Source of the DNA: Clostridia bacterium
GTDB taxonomy: Bacteria; Bacillota; Clostridia; Oscillospirales; Acutalibacteraceae
Length of the DNA stretch: 64,000 nt
Assembly (NCBI GenBank): GCA_017465505.1
Contig: JAFTWB010000024.1
Coordinates: 124,001-188,000, forward strand
Direction: 5' to 3'
The number at the start of each line of letters is the position of its first letter. Within the stretch, counting starts at the first letter, position 1. Below the pieces are notes generated by a model. It made no database searches. It was not told where the DNA came from and saw only the letters and a list, made by a program, of their open reading frames with translations. The translations under genes were made by a program, and so were the position numbers. Shown one piece after another: positions 16,891 through 26,042 of this stretch.

Positions 16891-18075
16891 ATGAAAGAGT
16901 TTGAGCTTAAATACGGCTGTAACCCCAACCAGAAGCCTGCTAAGATTTTTATGGAGAACGGCAAGGATTTACCTATTGAAATTCTCTGTGGCCGTCCCGG
17001 TTTTATCAACTTCCTTGACGCTTTCAACTCCTGGCAGTTAGTTAAGGAAATCAAGGAGCAGTTAGGCGTTGAGGCAGCTACTTCCTTCAAGCACGTTTCC
17101 CCTACTTCTGCCGCCATTGCAGTTCCAATGAGCAAAGAATTAAAAAGAGCTACATTTACAGACGACATTGAGGGTCTTGACGATTCTCCCCTTGCTACTG
17201 CTTTTGCAAGAGCAAGAGGCACAGACAGAATGTGCTCTTTCGGCGACTGGATTGCACTTTCCGACGTTTGCGACGTAACAACAGCAAAGCTTATTCAGCG
17301 TGAAGTAAGCGACGGCGTTATTGCTCCCGGCTTTACTCCCGAGGCTCTTGAGATTTTAAGAAGCAAGCGTAACGGCAACTACAACATCGTTAAGATTGAC
17401 AAGGACTATGTTCCCGAGGTTCAGGAAAAGAAGCAGGTTTTCGGCATTACCTTTGAGCAGGGCAGAAACAACTTTGAAATCAACAAAGAGCTTCTCACAA
17501 ACCTCGTTACAAACAACAAGCACCTTCCTGACTCTGCTGTAAGAGATCTTATTATCTCTCTTATTACTCTTAAGTACACTCAGTCCAACTCTGTTTGCTT
17601 TGCAGTTGATGGTCAGGCTATCGGCGTTGGTGCAGGTCAGCAGTCAAGAATCCATTGCACACGTCTTGCAGGCGGCAAGGCTGACACCTGGCAGCTCAGA
17701 CAGTGCGAAAAGGTTCTTGAGCTTCCCTTCCTTGATACTCTCGGCAGACCTCAGAGAGATAACGTTATCGACGGTTACATCAACAAGAACGAAGAGGATG
17801 TATGTGCTGACGGTATCTGGCAGAAGTACTTCACAAGAAAGCCCGAGCCTCTCACTCAGGATGATATTGATTCTTATCTTAAGACAATCTCAGGCGTTTC
17901 TGTTGGTAGTGACGCATTCTTCCCCTTTGATGACAACATCGAACGTGCAAGAAAGAGCGGCGTAAGCTACATTGCTCAGCCCGGCGGCTCTATCAGAGAT
18001 GACATTGTTATTGAGTGCTGCAACAAGTACGACATTGCAATGGCATTTACAGGTATGCGACTTTTCCACCACTAA
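16891..18075 (+). CDS. purH: AICAR transformylase, stand-alone (PurH C-terminal domain type)
   Basis: Formyl transfer to AICAR. The 394-residue protein matches only the transformylase part of PurH and lacks the N-terminal IMP cyclohydrolase domain. Recognisable motifs include the N-terminal LKYGCNPNQKPAKI, SFKHVSPTSAA with the catalytic Lys-His, GVGAGQQSRIHCTRLAG, and SDAFFPFDDNIERA. Spaced 12 bp after purO, whose product completes the reaction. It receives AICAR both from de novo synthesis and from HisF/HisH of the neighbouring operon. Confidence 0.92.
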   Translation: MKEFELKYGCNPNQKPAKIFMENGKDLPIEILCGRPGFINFLDAFNSWQLVKEIKEQLGVEAATSFKHVSPTSAAIAVPMSKELKRATFTDDIEGLDDSPLATAFARARGTDRMCSFGDWIALSDVCDVTTAKLIQREVSDGVIAPGFTPEALEILRSKRNGNYNIVKIDKDYVPEVQEKKQVFGITFEQGRNNFEINKELLTNLVTNNKHLPDSAVRDLIISLITLKYTQSNSVCFAVDGQAIGVGAGQQSRIHCTRLAGGKADTWQLRQCEKVLELPFLDTLGRPQRDNVIDGYINKNEEDVCADGIWQKYFTRKPEPLTQDDIDSYLKTISGVSVGSDAFFPFDDNIERARKSGVSYIAQPGGSIRDDIVIECCNKYDIAMAFTGMRLFHH

Positions 18076-18090
18076 TACGGAGTTTTAAAT

Positions 18091-19365
18091 ATGAAGATTA
18101 TGGTTGTAGGCGGTGGCGGCAGAGAGCACGCCATCATCAAGAAATTAAAAGAAAACGAGAGTGTTGAGAAAATCTACGCTCTCCCCGGCAACGGCGGTAT
18201 TGCCGCTGACGCAGAATGTGTTGCAGTTAAGGCAACCGACCTTGATGGTATCTGCGAATTTGCCAAGGCAAACGCAATTGACTACGCAGTAGTTGCTCCT
18301 GATGATCCCCTTGTTCTTGGCTGTGTTGACAGACTTAACGAGCTTGGTATTCCCTGCTTCGGCCCTGAGGCTAAGGCAGCTATTATCGAAGGAAGCAAGG
18401 TTTTCTCCAAGAATCTTTGCAAAAAGTATGGTATCCCCACTGCACAGTACGAAGTTTTCACTGATGTTGAGTCAGCTCTCAATTATCTTGAAACTGCTCC
18501 TATCCCCACAGTTATCAAGGCTGATGGTCTTGCTCTTGGCAAAGGCGTAATCATCGCCGAAACAAGAGAAGACGCCAAAAAAGCAGTTAAAGAGATGATG
18601 GAGGATAAGGTTTTCGGCAAGAGCGGCGATCAGATTGTTATTGAAGAGTTCCTCACAGGCCCTGAGGTTTCTGTTCTTTCCTTTACAGACGGCAAGGTAG
18701 TTGTTCCTATGATTTCTTCTATGGATCACAAGAGAGCTCTTGACGACGATAAGGGACTTAACACAGGCGGTATGGGCACAGTTGCTCCCAACCCCTACTA
18801 TACAAAGAGCATTGCAGACAGATGTATGAAAGAAATCTTCGTTCCTACAATGAACGCAATGAACGCTGAGGGCAGAACCTTTAAAGGTTGCCTCTACTTC
18901 GGCCTTATGCTTACTCCCAATGGTCCCAAGGTAATTGAGTTTAACTGCCGCTTCGGTGATCCTGAAACTCAGGTAGTTTTACCTCTTCTTAAGACTGACC
19001 TTCTTGAGGTTATGCAGGCTGTTACCAACTCTACTCTTTCAGATGTTGAGGTAGAGTTTTCAGAGGAGAGTGCCGCTTGCGTAGTTATGGCTTCCTCAGG
19101 CTATCCTCAAAAGTACGAAACAGGCTTTGAGATTACTGCTGAGGGCGACGTTATGAAGGATATCTTCGTAGCAGGTGCACGTCTTGAGGACGGTAAGCTT
19201 CTCACAGGCGGCGGCAGAGTTTTAGGCGTTACTGCTTTAGGCTCTTGCCTGAGCTGTGCAATCAACAACGCCTATGAAAAGGTAAATAAAGTTCACTTTG
19301 ACAATGCCTTCTACCGCAAGGACATCGGCAAAAGAGCATTACAGGCACAGAAAGGGAATGACTAA
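18091..19365 (+). CDS. purD: Phosphoribosylamine-glycine ligase
   Basis: ATP-grasp ligase forming GAR from phosphoribosylamine and glycine. Seen: VVGGGGREHAI at the N terminus, PTVIKADGLALGKGVI and GGMGTVAPNPYYT in the ATP-grasp region, and VIEFNCRFGDPETQVVLPLL in the metal-binding part. 424 residues, normal. Its stop overlaps the purL start by one base (TAATG). Confidence 0.95.
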   Translation: MKIMVVGGGGREHAIIKKLKENESVEKIYALPGNGGIAADAECVAVKATDLDGICEFAKANAIDYAVVAPDDPLVLGCVDRLNELGIPCFGPEAKAAIIEGSKVFSKNLCKKYGIPTAQYEVFTDVESALNYLETAPIPTVIKADGLALGKGVIIAETREDAKKAVKEMMEDKVFGKSGDQIVIEEFLTGPEVSVLSFTDGKVVVPMISSMDHKRALDDDKGLNTGGMGTVAPNPYYTKSIADRCMKEIFVPTMNAMNAEGRTFKGCLYFGLMLTPNGPKVIEFNCRFGDPETQVVLPLLKTDLLEVMQAVTNSTLSDVEVEFSEESAACVVMASSGYPQKYETGFEITAEGDVMKDIFVAGARLEDGKLLTGGGRVLGVTALGSCLSCAINNAYEKVNKVHFDNAFYRKDIGKRALQAQKGND

Positions 19366-22300
19366 TGGTTTATCGAATTTATGTTGAAAAAAAGCAGGCT
19401 TTCAGAAATGAAAGCAGAGATCTGCTTCACGAAGTTAACGAGCTTTTAGGCATTAAGAGCGTTAAGGATATCAGAGTTATCAACCGTTATGATGTTGAGA
19501 ACATCGAAAAAGACCTTTTCGATTACTCTGTTAAGACTGTTTTCTCTGAGCCTCAGTTAGACGATACCTTTGAAGAAATCTCTACTGAGGGTTACACTGC
19601 TTTCGCAGTTGAGTTTCTCCCCGGTCAGTTTGACCAGAGAGCCGACTCTGCCGCTCAGTGTATCCAGATTATCTCTCAGAAGGAGCGTCCCACAGTTAAG
19701 GCCGCCAAGGTTTACCTTATTACAGGCGATGTAACTGAGGAAGAGCTCGCAGCAGTTAAAAAGCACGTTATCAACCCTGTTGAATCAAGAGAAGCAGCTA
19801 TGGAAATGCCCGAAACACTTGCTACTGTTTACGACATTCCCACAACTGTTGAAACACTTGACGGCTTTATTGACCTTGACAAAGAAGGTCTTGCAGATTT
19901 TGTTAATAAGTACGCCCTTGCTATGGATAACGACGACATCGCTTTCTGCCAGGCATACTTCAAAAGCGAAGATAGAGATCCCACAATCACTGAAATCAGA
20001 ATGATTGATACATACTGGTCTGATCACTGCCGTCACACCACTTTCCTTACAAACATCGACAACGTAAGCTTTGAAGATGAGCTTTTACAGAAAGCTTACG
20101 ACAGATATATGAAAACAAGAGAAGAGCTTAACCGTACTCATAAGCCCGTTTGCCTTATGGACCTTGCAACAGTTGCCGCAAGATACTTAAAGGCAACAGG
20201 CAAGCTGGAGAAGCTTGACGAGAGTGAAGAAATCAACGCTTGCACAGTTAAGATTGACGTTGAAATCGACGGCGTTAAGGAGCCCTGGCTCTTACTCTTC
20301 AAGAATGAAACCCACAACCACCCCACAGAAATCGAGCCCTTCGGCGGTGCCGCTACCTGTATCGGCGGTGCTATCCGCGATCCCCTTTCAGGCAGAAGCT
20401 ATGTTTACGGTGCTATGCGTGTAACAGGCGGTGCTAACCCCTTAAAGCCTGTAAGCGAAACCATCAAGGGTAAGCTTCCTCAGAGAAAAATCGTTACCAC
20501 TGCTGCCGCAGGTTATTCTTCTTACGGTAACCAGATTGGTCTTGCAACAGGTATGGTTGACGAGCTCTATCACGACGGCTACGCCGCAAAGAGAATGGAA
20601 ATCGGCGCAGTTGTTGCCGCTGCTCCTCAGGAAAACGTAAGACGTGAGCGTCCCGAAGCAGGCGATGTTGTAATTCTCCTTGGCGGTGCAACAGGCAGAG
20701 ATGGTTGCGGCGGTGCAACAGGTTCTTCCAAATCTCACACAACTGAATCTCTTGAAACCTGCGGTGCAGAGGTTCAGAAGGGTAATGCACCTGAGGAAAG
20801 AAAGCTTCAGCGTCTTTTCAGAAACAAAGAAGCTTGTCAGATGATTAAGCGTTGCAACGACTTCGGTGCAGGCGGTGTTTCCGTTGCTATCGGTGAGCTT
20901 GCAGACGGCCTTAAGATTAACCTTAACGCAGTTCCCAAGAAGTACGACGGTCTTGACGGCACAGAGCTTGCAATCAGCGAAAGCCAGGAGAGAATGGCTG
21001 TTGTTGTTGAGCCCAAGGACGTTGAGGGCTTCCTCGCTCTTGCCGCAAGTGAAAACCTTAATGCAACTGTTGTTGCTGAGGTTACAGAAGAGCCCAGACT
21101 TGTTATGAACTGGAACGGCAATGACATTGTTAACATCAGCCGTGATTTCTTAAATTCCAACGGTGCTCAGAAGCACATCGACATCACTCCCACAGCTCCT
21201 CAGTGTTACAAGAAGAACATTGAGGGTACATTCTCAGATAATATGAAGAAGACTGCCGACGACCTTAACATCTGCTCTCGCCGTGGTCTTTCCGAGAGAT
21301 TTGACTCCACAATCGGTGCAGGCACAGTGCTTATGCCTTTTGGTGGCAAGAATCAGACAACTCCCATTCAGGCAATGGCCCACAAGATTCCCGTTGAGAA
21401 GAAGCACACCAACACCTGCTCACTTATGAGCTGGGGCTACAATCCCTTTATTGCTGAGAAGAGCCCCTATCACGGTGCTTATCTCGCAGTTGTTGAATCT
21501 GTTTGCAAGCTTATTGCCAGCGGTGCTGACATTACAGATGTATATCTCACATTCCAGGAGTACTTTGAGCGTCCCGGTAAAGACGGCAAGCGTTGGGGCA
21601 AGCCTTTAGCTGCTCTTCTTGGTGCTTTTGAGGCTCAGCTTGAGCTGGGTATCGGCTCTATCGGCGGTAAGGACTCTATGAGCGGTACTTTCGAAGACTT
21701 AGACGTACCTCCCACTCTTGTTTCCTTTGCAGTTACAACTGCTGACAGTAAGGATGTTATCTCTCCCGAATTCAAGAAGGCAGGCAACAAGGTAGTAAGA
21801 ATTGCCGCTGAGCTTGACGAGAATCACCTGCCCAAGACAGAGTCCCTCTTTGCAGTTGTGGGCAAAGTTACAGAGCTTATGAGAGAAGGCAAGGTTTACT
21901 CTGCTTATACTCCCACTATGGGCGGTATCGCTGAGGCAGTTATGAAGATGGCTATGGGTAACTCCTACGGCTTTAAGTTCGAAGAGAGCCTTACAAATGA
22001 AGCAATCTTCGGTTATGATTACGCTTCCTTCCTCTTAGAAGTTGACGCAAACGAAGAATTCGGCGAGGTTATCGGCTTTGTTACAGACGATGGTGCATTT
22101 ACAAAGGGTGCTGAGTCTGTTGCTACTAATGAGATTGACAAGCTTTACGAGGATAAGCTCGAGTCCGTTTACTCCTGCAACATCAAGCACGAGAAGAAGG
22201 ACATTCCTGCTTTTGAATATAAGACAGACATCAAGCTTGCTCCTGCTATCAAGGTAGCTAAGCCCAAGGTTATTATCCCTGCATTCCCCGGCACAAACTG

Positions 22301-23060
22301 TGAGTATGACAGTGCAAAGGCTATGATGGACGCAGGTGCTGAGGCTGAGATTATCGTTGTTAAGAACCTTACCGCAAACGCAATTGCACAAAGTGTTGAG
22401 TATTTTGCTGAGCGTGTTAAGGACGCACAGATGATCTTCATCCCCGGCGGCTTCTCAGGCGGTGACGAGCCCGACGGTTCTGCTAAGTTTATCACTGCAT
22501 TCTTCAGAAATGCCGCTGTTAAAGAGGCAGTTACAGACCTTTTAGATAACAGAGATGGTCTTATGTGCGGTATCTGCAACGGCTTCCAGGCACTTATCAA
22601 GCTTGGCTTAGTACCCTTCGGCAAGATTATCGACACTGACGACACCTGCCCCACTCTTGGTTTCAACACAATTGCAAGACACCAGTCTAAGATTGTAAGA
22701 ACAAGAATCGCTTCCAACAAATCTCCTTGGCTCAGCGGAATGGAAGTTGGTGACATTGTAAACGTTCCCATCTCTCACGGTGAGGGTCGCTTCATTGCCA
22801 GCGACGAGCTTATCAAGAAGCTTGCAGAAAACGGCCAGATTGCTACTCAGTATGTTGACCTTGCAGGTAATCCCACAAGTGACGTTCAGTTTAACCCCAA
22901 CGATTCTATGTATGCTATTGAGGGTATCACTTCTCCCGACGGCAGAGTATTCGGTAAGATGGGTCACTCCGAGCGTAAGGGTGAGTACCTCTACAAGAAC
23001 GTAGAAGGTAACTACGACATCAAGATGTTCGAGTCCGCAGTTAAATATTTCACCCGTTAA
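19365..23060 (+). CDS. purL: Phosphoribosylformylglycinamidine synthase, single-chain PurL-PurQ
   Basis: Converts FGAR to FGAM with ATP and glutamine. At 1231 residues it is the large single-chain form carrying both synthetase and glutaminase, so no purS or purQ is needed. Synthetase motifs include SDHCRHTTF, FKNETHNHPTEIEPFGGAATCIGG and GGKDSMSGTF. The C-terminal class I amidotransferase has FPGTNCEYD, GGFSGGDEPDGSAKF, the nucleophile Cys1071 in CGICNGFQALIKLG, and SHGEGRF. This form matches the clostridial clade of the long enzyme. Last gene of the operon; the start overlaps the purD stop. Confidence 0.95.
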   Translation: MVYRIYVEKKQAFRNESRDLLHEVNELLGIKSVKDIRVINRYDVENIEKDLFDYSVKTVFSEPQLDDTFEEISTEGYTAFAVEFLPGQFDQRADSAAQCIQIISQKERPTVKAAKVYLITGDVTEEELAAVKKHVINPVESREAAMEMPETLATVYDIPTTVETLDGFIDLDKEGLADFVNKYALAMDNDDIAFCQAYFKSEDRDPTITEIRMIDTYWSDHCRHTTFLTNIDNVSFEDELLQKAYDRYMKTREELNRTHKPVCLMDLATVAARYLKATGKLEKLDESEEINACTVKIDVEIDGVKEPWLLLFKNETHNHPTEIEPFGGAATCIGGAIRDPLSGRSYVYGAMRVTGGANPLKPVSETIKGKLPQRKIVTTAAAGYSSYGNQIGLATGMVDELYHDGYAAKRMEIGAVVAAAPQENVRRERPEAGDVVILLGGATGRDGCGGATGSSKSHTTESLETCGAEVQKGNAPEERKLQRLFRNKEACQMIKRCNDFGAGGVSVAIGELADGLKINLNAVPKKYDGLDGTELAISESQERMAVVVEPKDVEGFLALAASENLNATVVAEVTEEPRLVMNWNGNDIVNISRDFLNSNGAQKHIDITPTAPQCYKKNIEGTFSDNMKKTADDLNICSRRGLSERFDSTIGAGTVLMPFGGKNQTTPIQAMAHKIPVEKKHTNTCSLMSWGYNPFIAEKSPYHGAYLAVVESVCKLIASGADITDVYLTFQEYFERPGKDGKRWGKPLAALLGAFEAQLELGIGSIGGKDSMSGTFEDLDVPPTLVSFAVTTADSKDVISPEFKKAGNKVVRIAAELDENHLPKTESLFAVVGKVTELMREGKVYSAYTPTMGGIAEAVMKMAMGNSYGFKFEESLTNEAIFGYDYASFLLEVDANEEFGEVIGFVTDDGAFTKGAESVATNEIDKLYEDKLESVYSCNIKHEKKDIPAFEYKTDIKLAPAIKVAKPKVIIPAFPGTNCEYDSAKAMMDAGAEAEIIVVKNLTANAIAQSVEYFAERVKDAQMIFIPGGFSGGDEPDGSAKFITAFFRNAAVKEAVTDLLDNRDGLMCGICNGFQALIKLGLVPFGKIIDTDDTCPTLGFNTIARHQSKIVRTRIASNKSPWLSGMEVGDIVNVPISHGEGRFIASDELIKKLAENGQIATQYVDLAGNPTSDVQFNPNDSMYAIEGITSPDGRVFGKMGHSERKGEYLYKNVEGNYDIKMFESAVKYFTR

Positions 23061-23064
23061 CCAA

Positions 23065-23132
23065 CCGTTAGCCACGGTGAGTAATTCCGCCTTTTAATAA
23101 GTTTATTTATAAATGAACTTCATTAACGGCGG
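23065..23132 (-). repeat. Dispersed 68-bp element, copy 1
   Basis: On the minus strand it begins CCGCCGTTAA, has a TTAAAAGGCGGAA middle and ends CACCGTGGCTAACGG. The copy at 62597-62665 has the same layout and nearly the same length (69 bp), with a diverged middle. The CCGCC and GGCGG blocks can pair. It starts 4 bp after the purL stop. Function unknown. Confidence 0.65.
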
Positions 23133-23159
23133 GTTATAATGTAGATTATATTATAATAT

Positions 23160-23192
23160 AACAGCCTTTCTGTAACGGAAGGCTGTTTTTTC
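23160..23192 (+). terminator. Purine operon terminator
   Basis: ACAGCCTTTC / GGAAGGCTGT stem followed by TTTTTTC, about 100 bp after purL, just past the dispersed element. An AT-rich stretch (23135-23160) precedes it. Confidence 0.85.
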
Positions 23193-23284
23193 GTCCCAAA
23201 AATACATCTTTTATCCCGGATTCAAACGTTTCTATGATATTTGTGTTATTATCTAAGAGATTATTTTAGTTTTGGGGCATATTT

Positions 23285-23548
23285 ATGAAAAAAATTCTGG
23301 AATTTATGGGCACTGCAATTGCCCTGAGTTTTTTCTTTCTCGGCATTGAGTACATTATCTACGACCTTATGACTAAGGAAAATAAGCTTTATTATCTATT
23401 CGATGTTGTTCTTATCTCTTTAGTTGCGGTTTCTATAATTTATCTTAACAAGAAGAATCGTTTTAACACTCTCGTAAACACTCTTTTGGTTCTGGCTTCT
23501 GTTATGCTGGGAATCGGTCTGTTGGGTCTTTTACTTATGTTTATTTAA
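23285..23548 (+). CDS. Small membrane protein, unknown
   Basis: An 87-residue very hydrophobic protein with three predicted membrane helices (about 8-28, 37-54 and 62-86) and short charged loops (DLMTKENK, NKKNRFN). No motif was recognised. The ribosome site is weak (TTGGGGC about 10 bp before ATG). It is followed at once by a good promoter for the next gene, so it is probably monocistronic. Real gene likely but not certain. Confidence 0.55.
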   Translation: MKKILEFMGTAIALSFFFLGIEYIIYDLMTKENKLYYLFDVVLISLVAVSIIYLNKKNRFNTLVNTLLVLASVMLGIGLLGLLLMFI

Positions 23549-23551
23549 ATA

Positions 23552-23580
23552 TTGATTAAAGCCTGAAAAAGTACTATAAT
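23552..23580 (+). promoter_or_regulatory. Promoter of the thioesterase gene
   Basis: TTGATT (23552-23557), 17-bp spacer, TATAAT (23575-23580), 21 bp before the ATG. AAGGAG lies between them. Confidence 0.75.
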
Positions 23581-23601
23581 AGCAGTGAAGGAGCTGAAAT
23601 T

Positions 23602-24015
23602 ATGTACTCTTACAAGCACAAAATCAAATACTACGAAACCGACAAAATGGGGATAACTCACCATTCCAACTACATAAGATTTATGGAAGAGGCAAGGACA
23701 GACTTTCTCTGTTTCCACGGCTTTGACTATGCAAAGCTTGAAGAAATGGGCATTATCTCCCCTGTTGTGTCAGTTCAGTGCAAATACAAAGCCACCACAA
23801 CCTATCCCGACGAAATCGAAATTTTCGTAACCGTGGGTGAGGTCAGGGCGGCTAAAATCCAATTTGATTATCTTATGAAAAAGGCCGACGGCACTGTTTG
23901 CATTGAGGCCTCAAGCGAACACTGTTTTTTAACAACCGACGGCAAAATAGCAAGGCTCAAGAAAGATTTTCCCGATTTCTATGAGGCTATGCAAAAACTT
24001 GCTGAAAACAAATAA
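23602..24015 (+). CDS. YbgC/4-hydroxybenzoyl-CoA-type acyl-CoA thioesterase
   Basis: Hot-dog-fold thioesterase, 137 residues, expected to hydrolyse acyl-CoA or acyl-ACP in the cytosol. The N-terminal signature YYETDKMGITHHSNYIRFME contains the catalytic Asp14 and the conserved His and Tyr of the YbgC/FadM group. The C-terminal half fits the fold (FDYLMKKADGTVCIEASSEH). It stands alone between a promoter and a bidirectional terminator, so the natural substrate is not suggested by neighbours. Confidence 0.85.
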   Translation: MYSYKHKIKYYETDKMGITHHSNYIRFMEEARTDFLCFHGFDYAKLEEMGIISPVVSVQCKYKATTTYPDEIEIFVTVGEVRAAKIQFDYLMKKADGTVCIEASSEHCFLTTDGKIARLKKDFPDFYEAMQKLAENK

Positions 24016-24020
24016 AACTT

Positions 24021-24047
24021 AAGGCGACTCTTTTGGAGTCGCCTTTT
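24021..24047. terminator. Bidirectional terminator between convergent genes
   Basis: GGCGACTC-TTTTG-GAGTCGCC stem followed by TTTTACTTT on plus; the minus strand side ends in TTAAGTTTTATTTG. Serves the thioesterase gene and the dockerin protein gene. Confidence 0.85.
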
Positions 24048-24050
24048 ACT

Positions 24051-25355
24051 TTAATCATAAACTGCCGTTACTTGCGAAACCTTGATACCTCTCAAGTCTT
24101 TTATGTCCTCTTTATTTACTTCAAAATAGATGTTGTAGTTTGCCAAAGCCTCTTGCCAGCCTCCATCTTCTCCGGGGTCATCATATCCGCACCATATATG
24201 TAGTACGCCATCTTTATATGTAAGGCTGTCAGGTGCAATGTGCTGAGAAGAGCTGAAATAAAATCTGTAAAGATATACAAGAGATTTGGTTTCGAAAAAC
24301 TCTTCGTCAAATTTTTCTGAGCTTCTGCCAAAGAAAGCCTCAAATTCCTCTACGCTCTTAAACACAGTTGTGTAATTTGAAACATCAGGAGTATCGTAGT
24401 TAAGTATCAGGTCAAGCTCACCGCTTGAAAGAGGCCCTGAGGAGTATTTTACTGACTCAATAACCTTTTCTTCTGTATCGTTACGATATCTGAAGGTTAC
24501 CGGATAAAGCTCTCTTCTACAAGTATATTTAAGGCCTGCCAGCTTTTTCTGTATGTTTGTTACATCCCTTATGTCGATTTTTAAGTCGCCGTTGAAGTCT
24601 GCAACCAGCTTATAAACCTCGTCAATCTTTGCAAGATACTTCTGCAATGCGGTGGCGTCACGGATGTTAAGCTTTTCATCCTTATTTACGTCACCGATTA
24701 TTCTACATCCCTCAAGCTTTTCGTCAAACCACTCGGCACTGTCCCTGACCTTTACAGGCAAATATCGACCTGTTGCTTCATAGTCAACATCCCAGTAGAA
24801 ATTCTCATCATAAGGCTTATTGGAATAAACAACAATCAGCTTATTCCAGACGCCAATGCGGTATTCGCACCGGGTGAGAGTGTGAGGGTTATCTTCCTCA
24901 ATGGCAGAGTAGTGAATATGTCCGTTTTCTTCAAACTTGATTGCTCCGTCAACGTTAAGGGATTTCTGAATTTGTTCTTCATTTAAGTTGTAGTATATCA
25001 TAAACCTCAGAGCATTGGAAACACCATCACAAGAATATGAGGTAAAGGTATAGTCGACGCCTTGTCGGTAGGAGCTTTCTGCATAGCTGAAGCTTTCAGC
25101 GATATATTCCTTATCCTTGGGCTGAGGAATCACAACCTCTTTAAGCTCAAGGTGATAGCCTGTGGGGATATCCCTGTGAAAATAATAATCCTCAACAAAA
25201 GGATAATCCTCCAAAAAATCATCCAGCGACTGAAGCATTTCTTCTTTTTCTGTGAAAGACCGGGAATATGGCGGTGTTTCAGCATTTACGGAAATTACCG
25301 AGCCCACCACAAGAAGAGTTGCCAGCATAAGAGAAAAAATCTTTTTGAATGTCAT
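24051..25355 (-). CDS. Secreted dockerin-containing protein
   Basis: A 434-residue secreted protein with a signal peptide (cleavage near ISVNA, residue 25) and a type I dockerin placed in the middle (about 220-275). The two calcium-binding F-hand repeats are clear: GDVNKDEKLNIRDATALQKY (D222, N224, D226) and ADFNGDLKIDIRDVTNIQKK (D253, N255, D257). Dockerins bind cohesin domains of scaffoldins or surface anchors. The N-terminal (30-205) and C-terminal (285-434) parts are not recognised; no catalytic motif is visible. Internal placement of the dockerin between two unknown domains is less common than a C-terminal one. AAGGAGG before the ATG supports the start. Cohesin-like domains at the right end of this window are possible partners, an inference. 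Confidence 0.8.
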   Translation of the reverse strand: MTFKKIFSLMLATLLVVGSVISVNAETPPYSRSFTEKEEMLQSLDDFLEDYPFVEDYYFHRDIPTGYHLELKEVVIPQPKDKEYIAESFSYAESSYRQGVDYTFTSYSCDGVSNALRFMIYYNLNEEQIQKSLNVDGAIKFEENGHIHYSAIEEDNPHTLTRCEYRIGVWNKLIVVYSNKPYDENFYWDVDYEATGRYLPVKVRDSAEWFDEKLEGCRIIGDVNKDEKLNIRDATALQKYLAKIDEVYKLVADFNGDLKIDIRDVTNIQKKLAGLKYTCRRELYPVTFRYRNDTEEKVIESVKYSSGPLSSGELDLILNYDTPDVSNYTTVFKSVEEFEAFFGRSSEKFDEEFFETKSLVYLYRFYFSSSQHIAPDSLTYKDGVLHIWCGYDDPGEDGGWQEALANYNIYFEVNKEDIKDLRGIKVSQVTAVYD

Positions 25356-25497
25356 AATAACGCCTCCTTTTATGTTCAGGTTTTACCCTTTCACCTATTA
25401 GACGCAAATTTTCAGAAAAACTCACCCAAGTATTTTAATATTTTTTCGATTTGTCATACTCTCTAAATATAGTCTTCTTTCTTTAGTAACTTCAACT

Positions 25498-25534
25498 AAA
25501 AAACCTCTGCTCTTTTCAGAACAGAGGTTTTTAT
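25498..25534 (-). terminator. Terminator of the tepA-mscL gene group
   Basis: Stem ACCTCTG / CAGAGGT with a 14-nt loop and flanking A/T blocks (25499-25534). On the minus strand it ends in TTTTTTAG, just downstream of mscL. Confidence 0.75.
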
Positions 25535-25544
25535 GTAAGCAAAA

Positions 25545-26012
25545 TTATTCAGAAAGCTCGCTTGTGCAGTGAGGACAACGAGTTGCCTTGATGTCGATTT
25601 CTGTGCAGCAGAAGGGACATTTTTTAGTTGTGGGCTCAGGCTTGGGAGCGTCCTTCTTGGGAACAAGACCCTTAACGCCTGCAATAGCCTTAACGAGTAA
25701 GAACACAACAAAAGCAAGGATAAGGAAGTAGATAACTGCGGAGATGAAGTTACCATAGCTGAATGTTGCAACGCCTGCTTCTTTAAGAGCGGCTAAGTTG
25801 TTCTCAACGCCCTCAGGGATTTCACCAAGTACAATGTACCAGCTTGAAAAATCCATACCGCCTGTAATGAGAGAGATGAAAGGCATAATTACGTCGTCAA
25901 CCAGTGACTTGATAATGCCCTGAAAAGCAGCACCGATTACAACACCGACAGCCATATCAATTACGCTGCCCTTGGAAATGAACGCCTTAAATTCTTGGAA
26001 AAACTTTTTCAT
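25545..26012 (-). CDS. mscL: Large-conductance mechanosensitive channel with C-terminal zinc ribbon
   Basis: Pentameric membrane channel that opens under osmotic downshock. The N-terminal [20 protein letters not shown] and the first helix [23 protein letters not shown] region are typical of MscL, and the second helix is near residues 90-110. Instead of ending with the usual short helix bundle, the protein has a Pro/Lys linker and a four-cysteine zinc-ribbon, [18 protein letters not shown] (about 133-150). Such MscL-ribbon fusions occur in some Firmicutes; the role of the ribbon is unknown. 155 residues. It is downstream of tyrS on the same strand. Confidence 0.92.
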   Translation of the reverse strand: MKKFFQEFKAFISKGSVIDMAVGVVIGAAFQGIIKSLVDDVIMPFISLITGGMDFSSWYIVLGEIPEGVENNLAALKEAGVATFSYGNFISAVIYFLILAFVVFLLVKAIAGVKGLVPKKDAPKPEPTTKKCPFCCTEIDIKATRCPHCTSELSE

Positions 26013-26042
26013 TTCTGAACACCCTTTTCATTTAATATTAAA

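Noticed and set aside
22169-22771. Antisense open frame (200 codons) opposite purL
   Set aside because: Shadow of the conserved PurL amidotransferase domain; no start signals.
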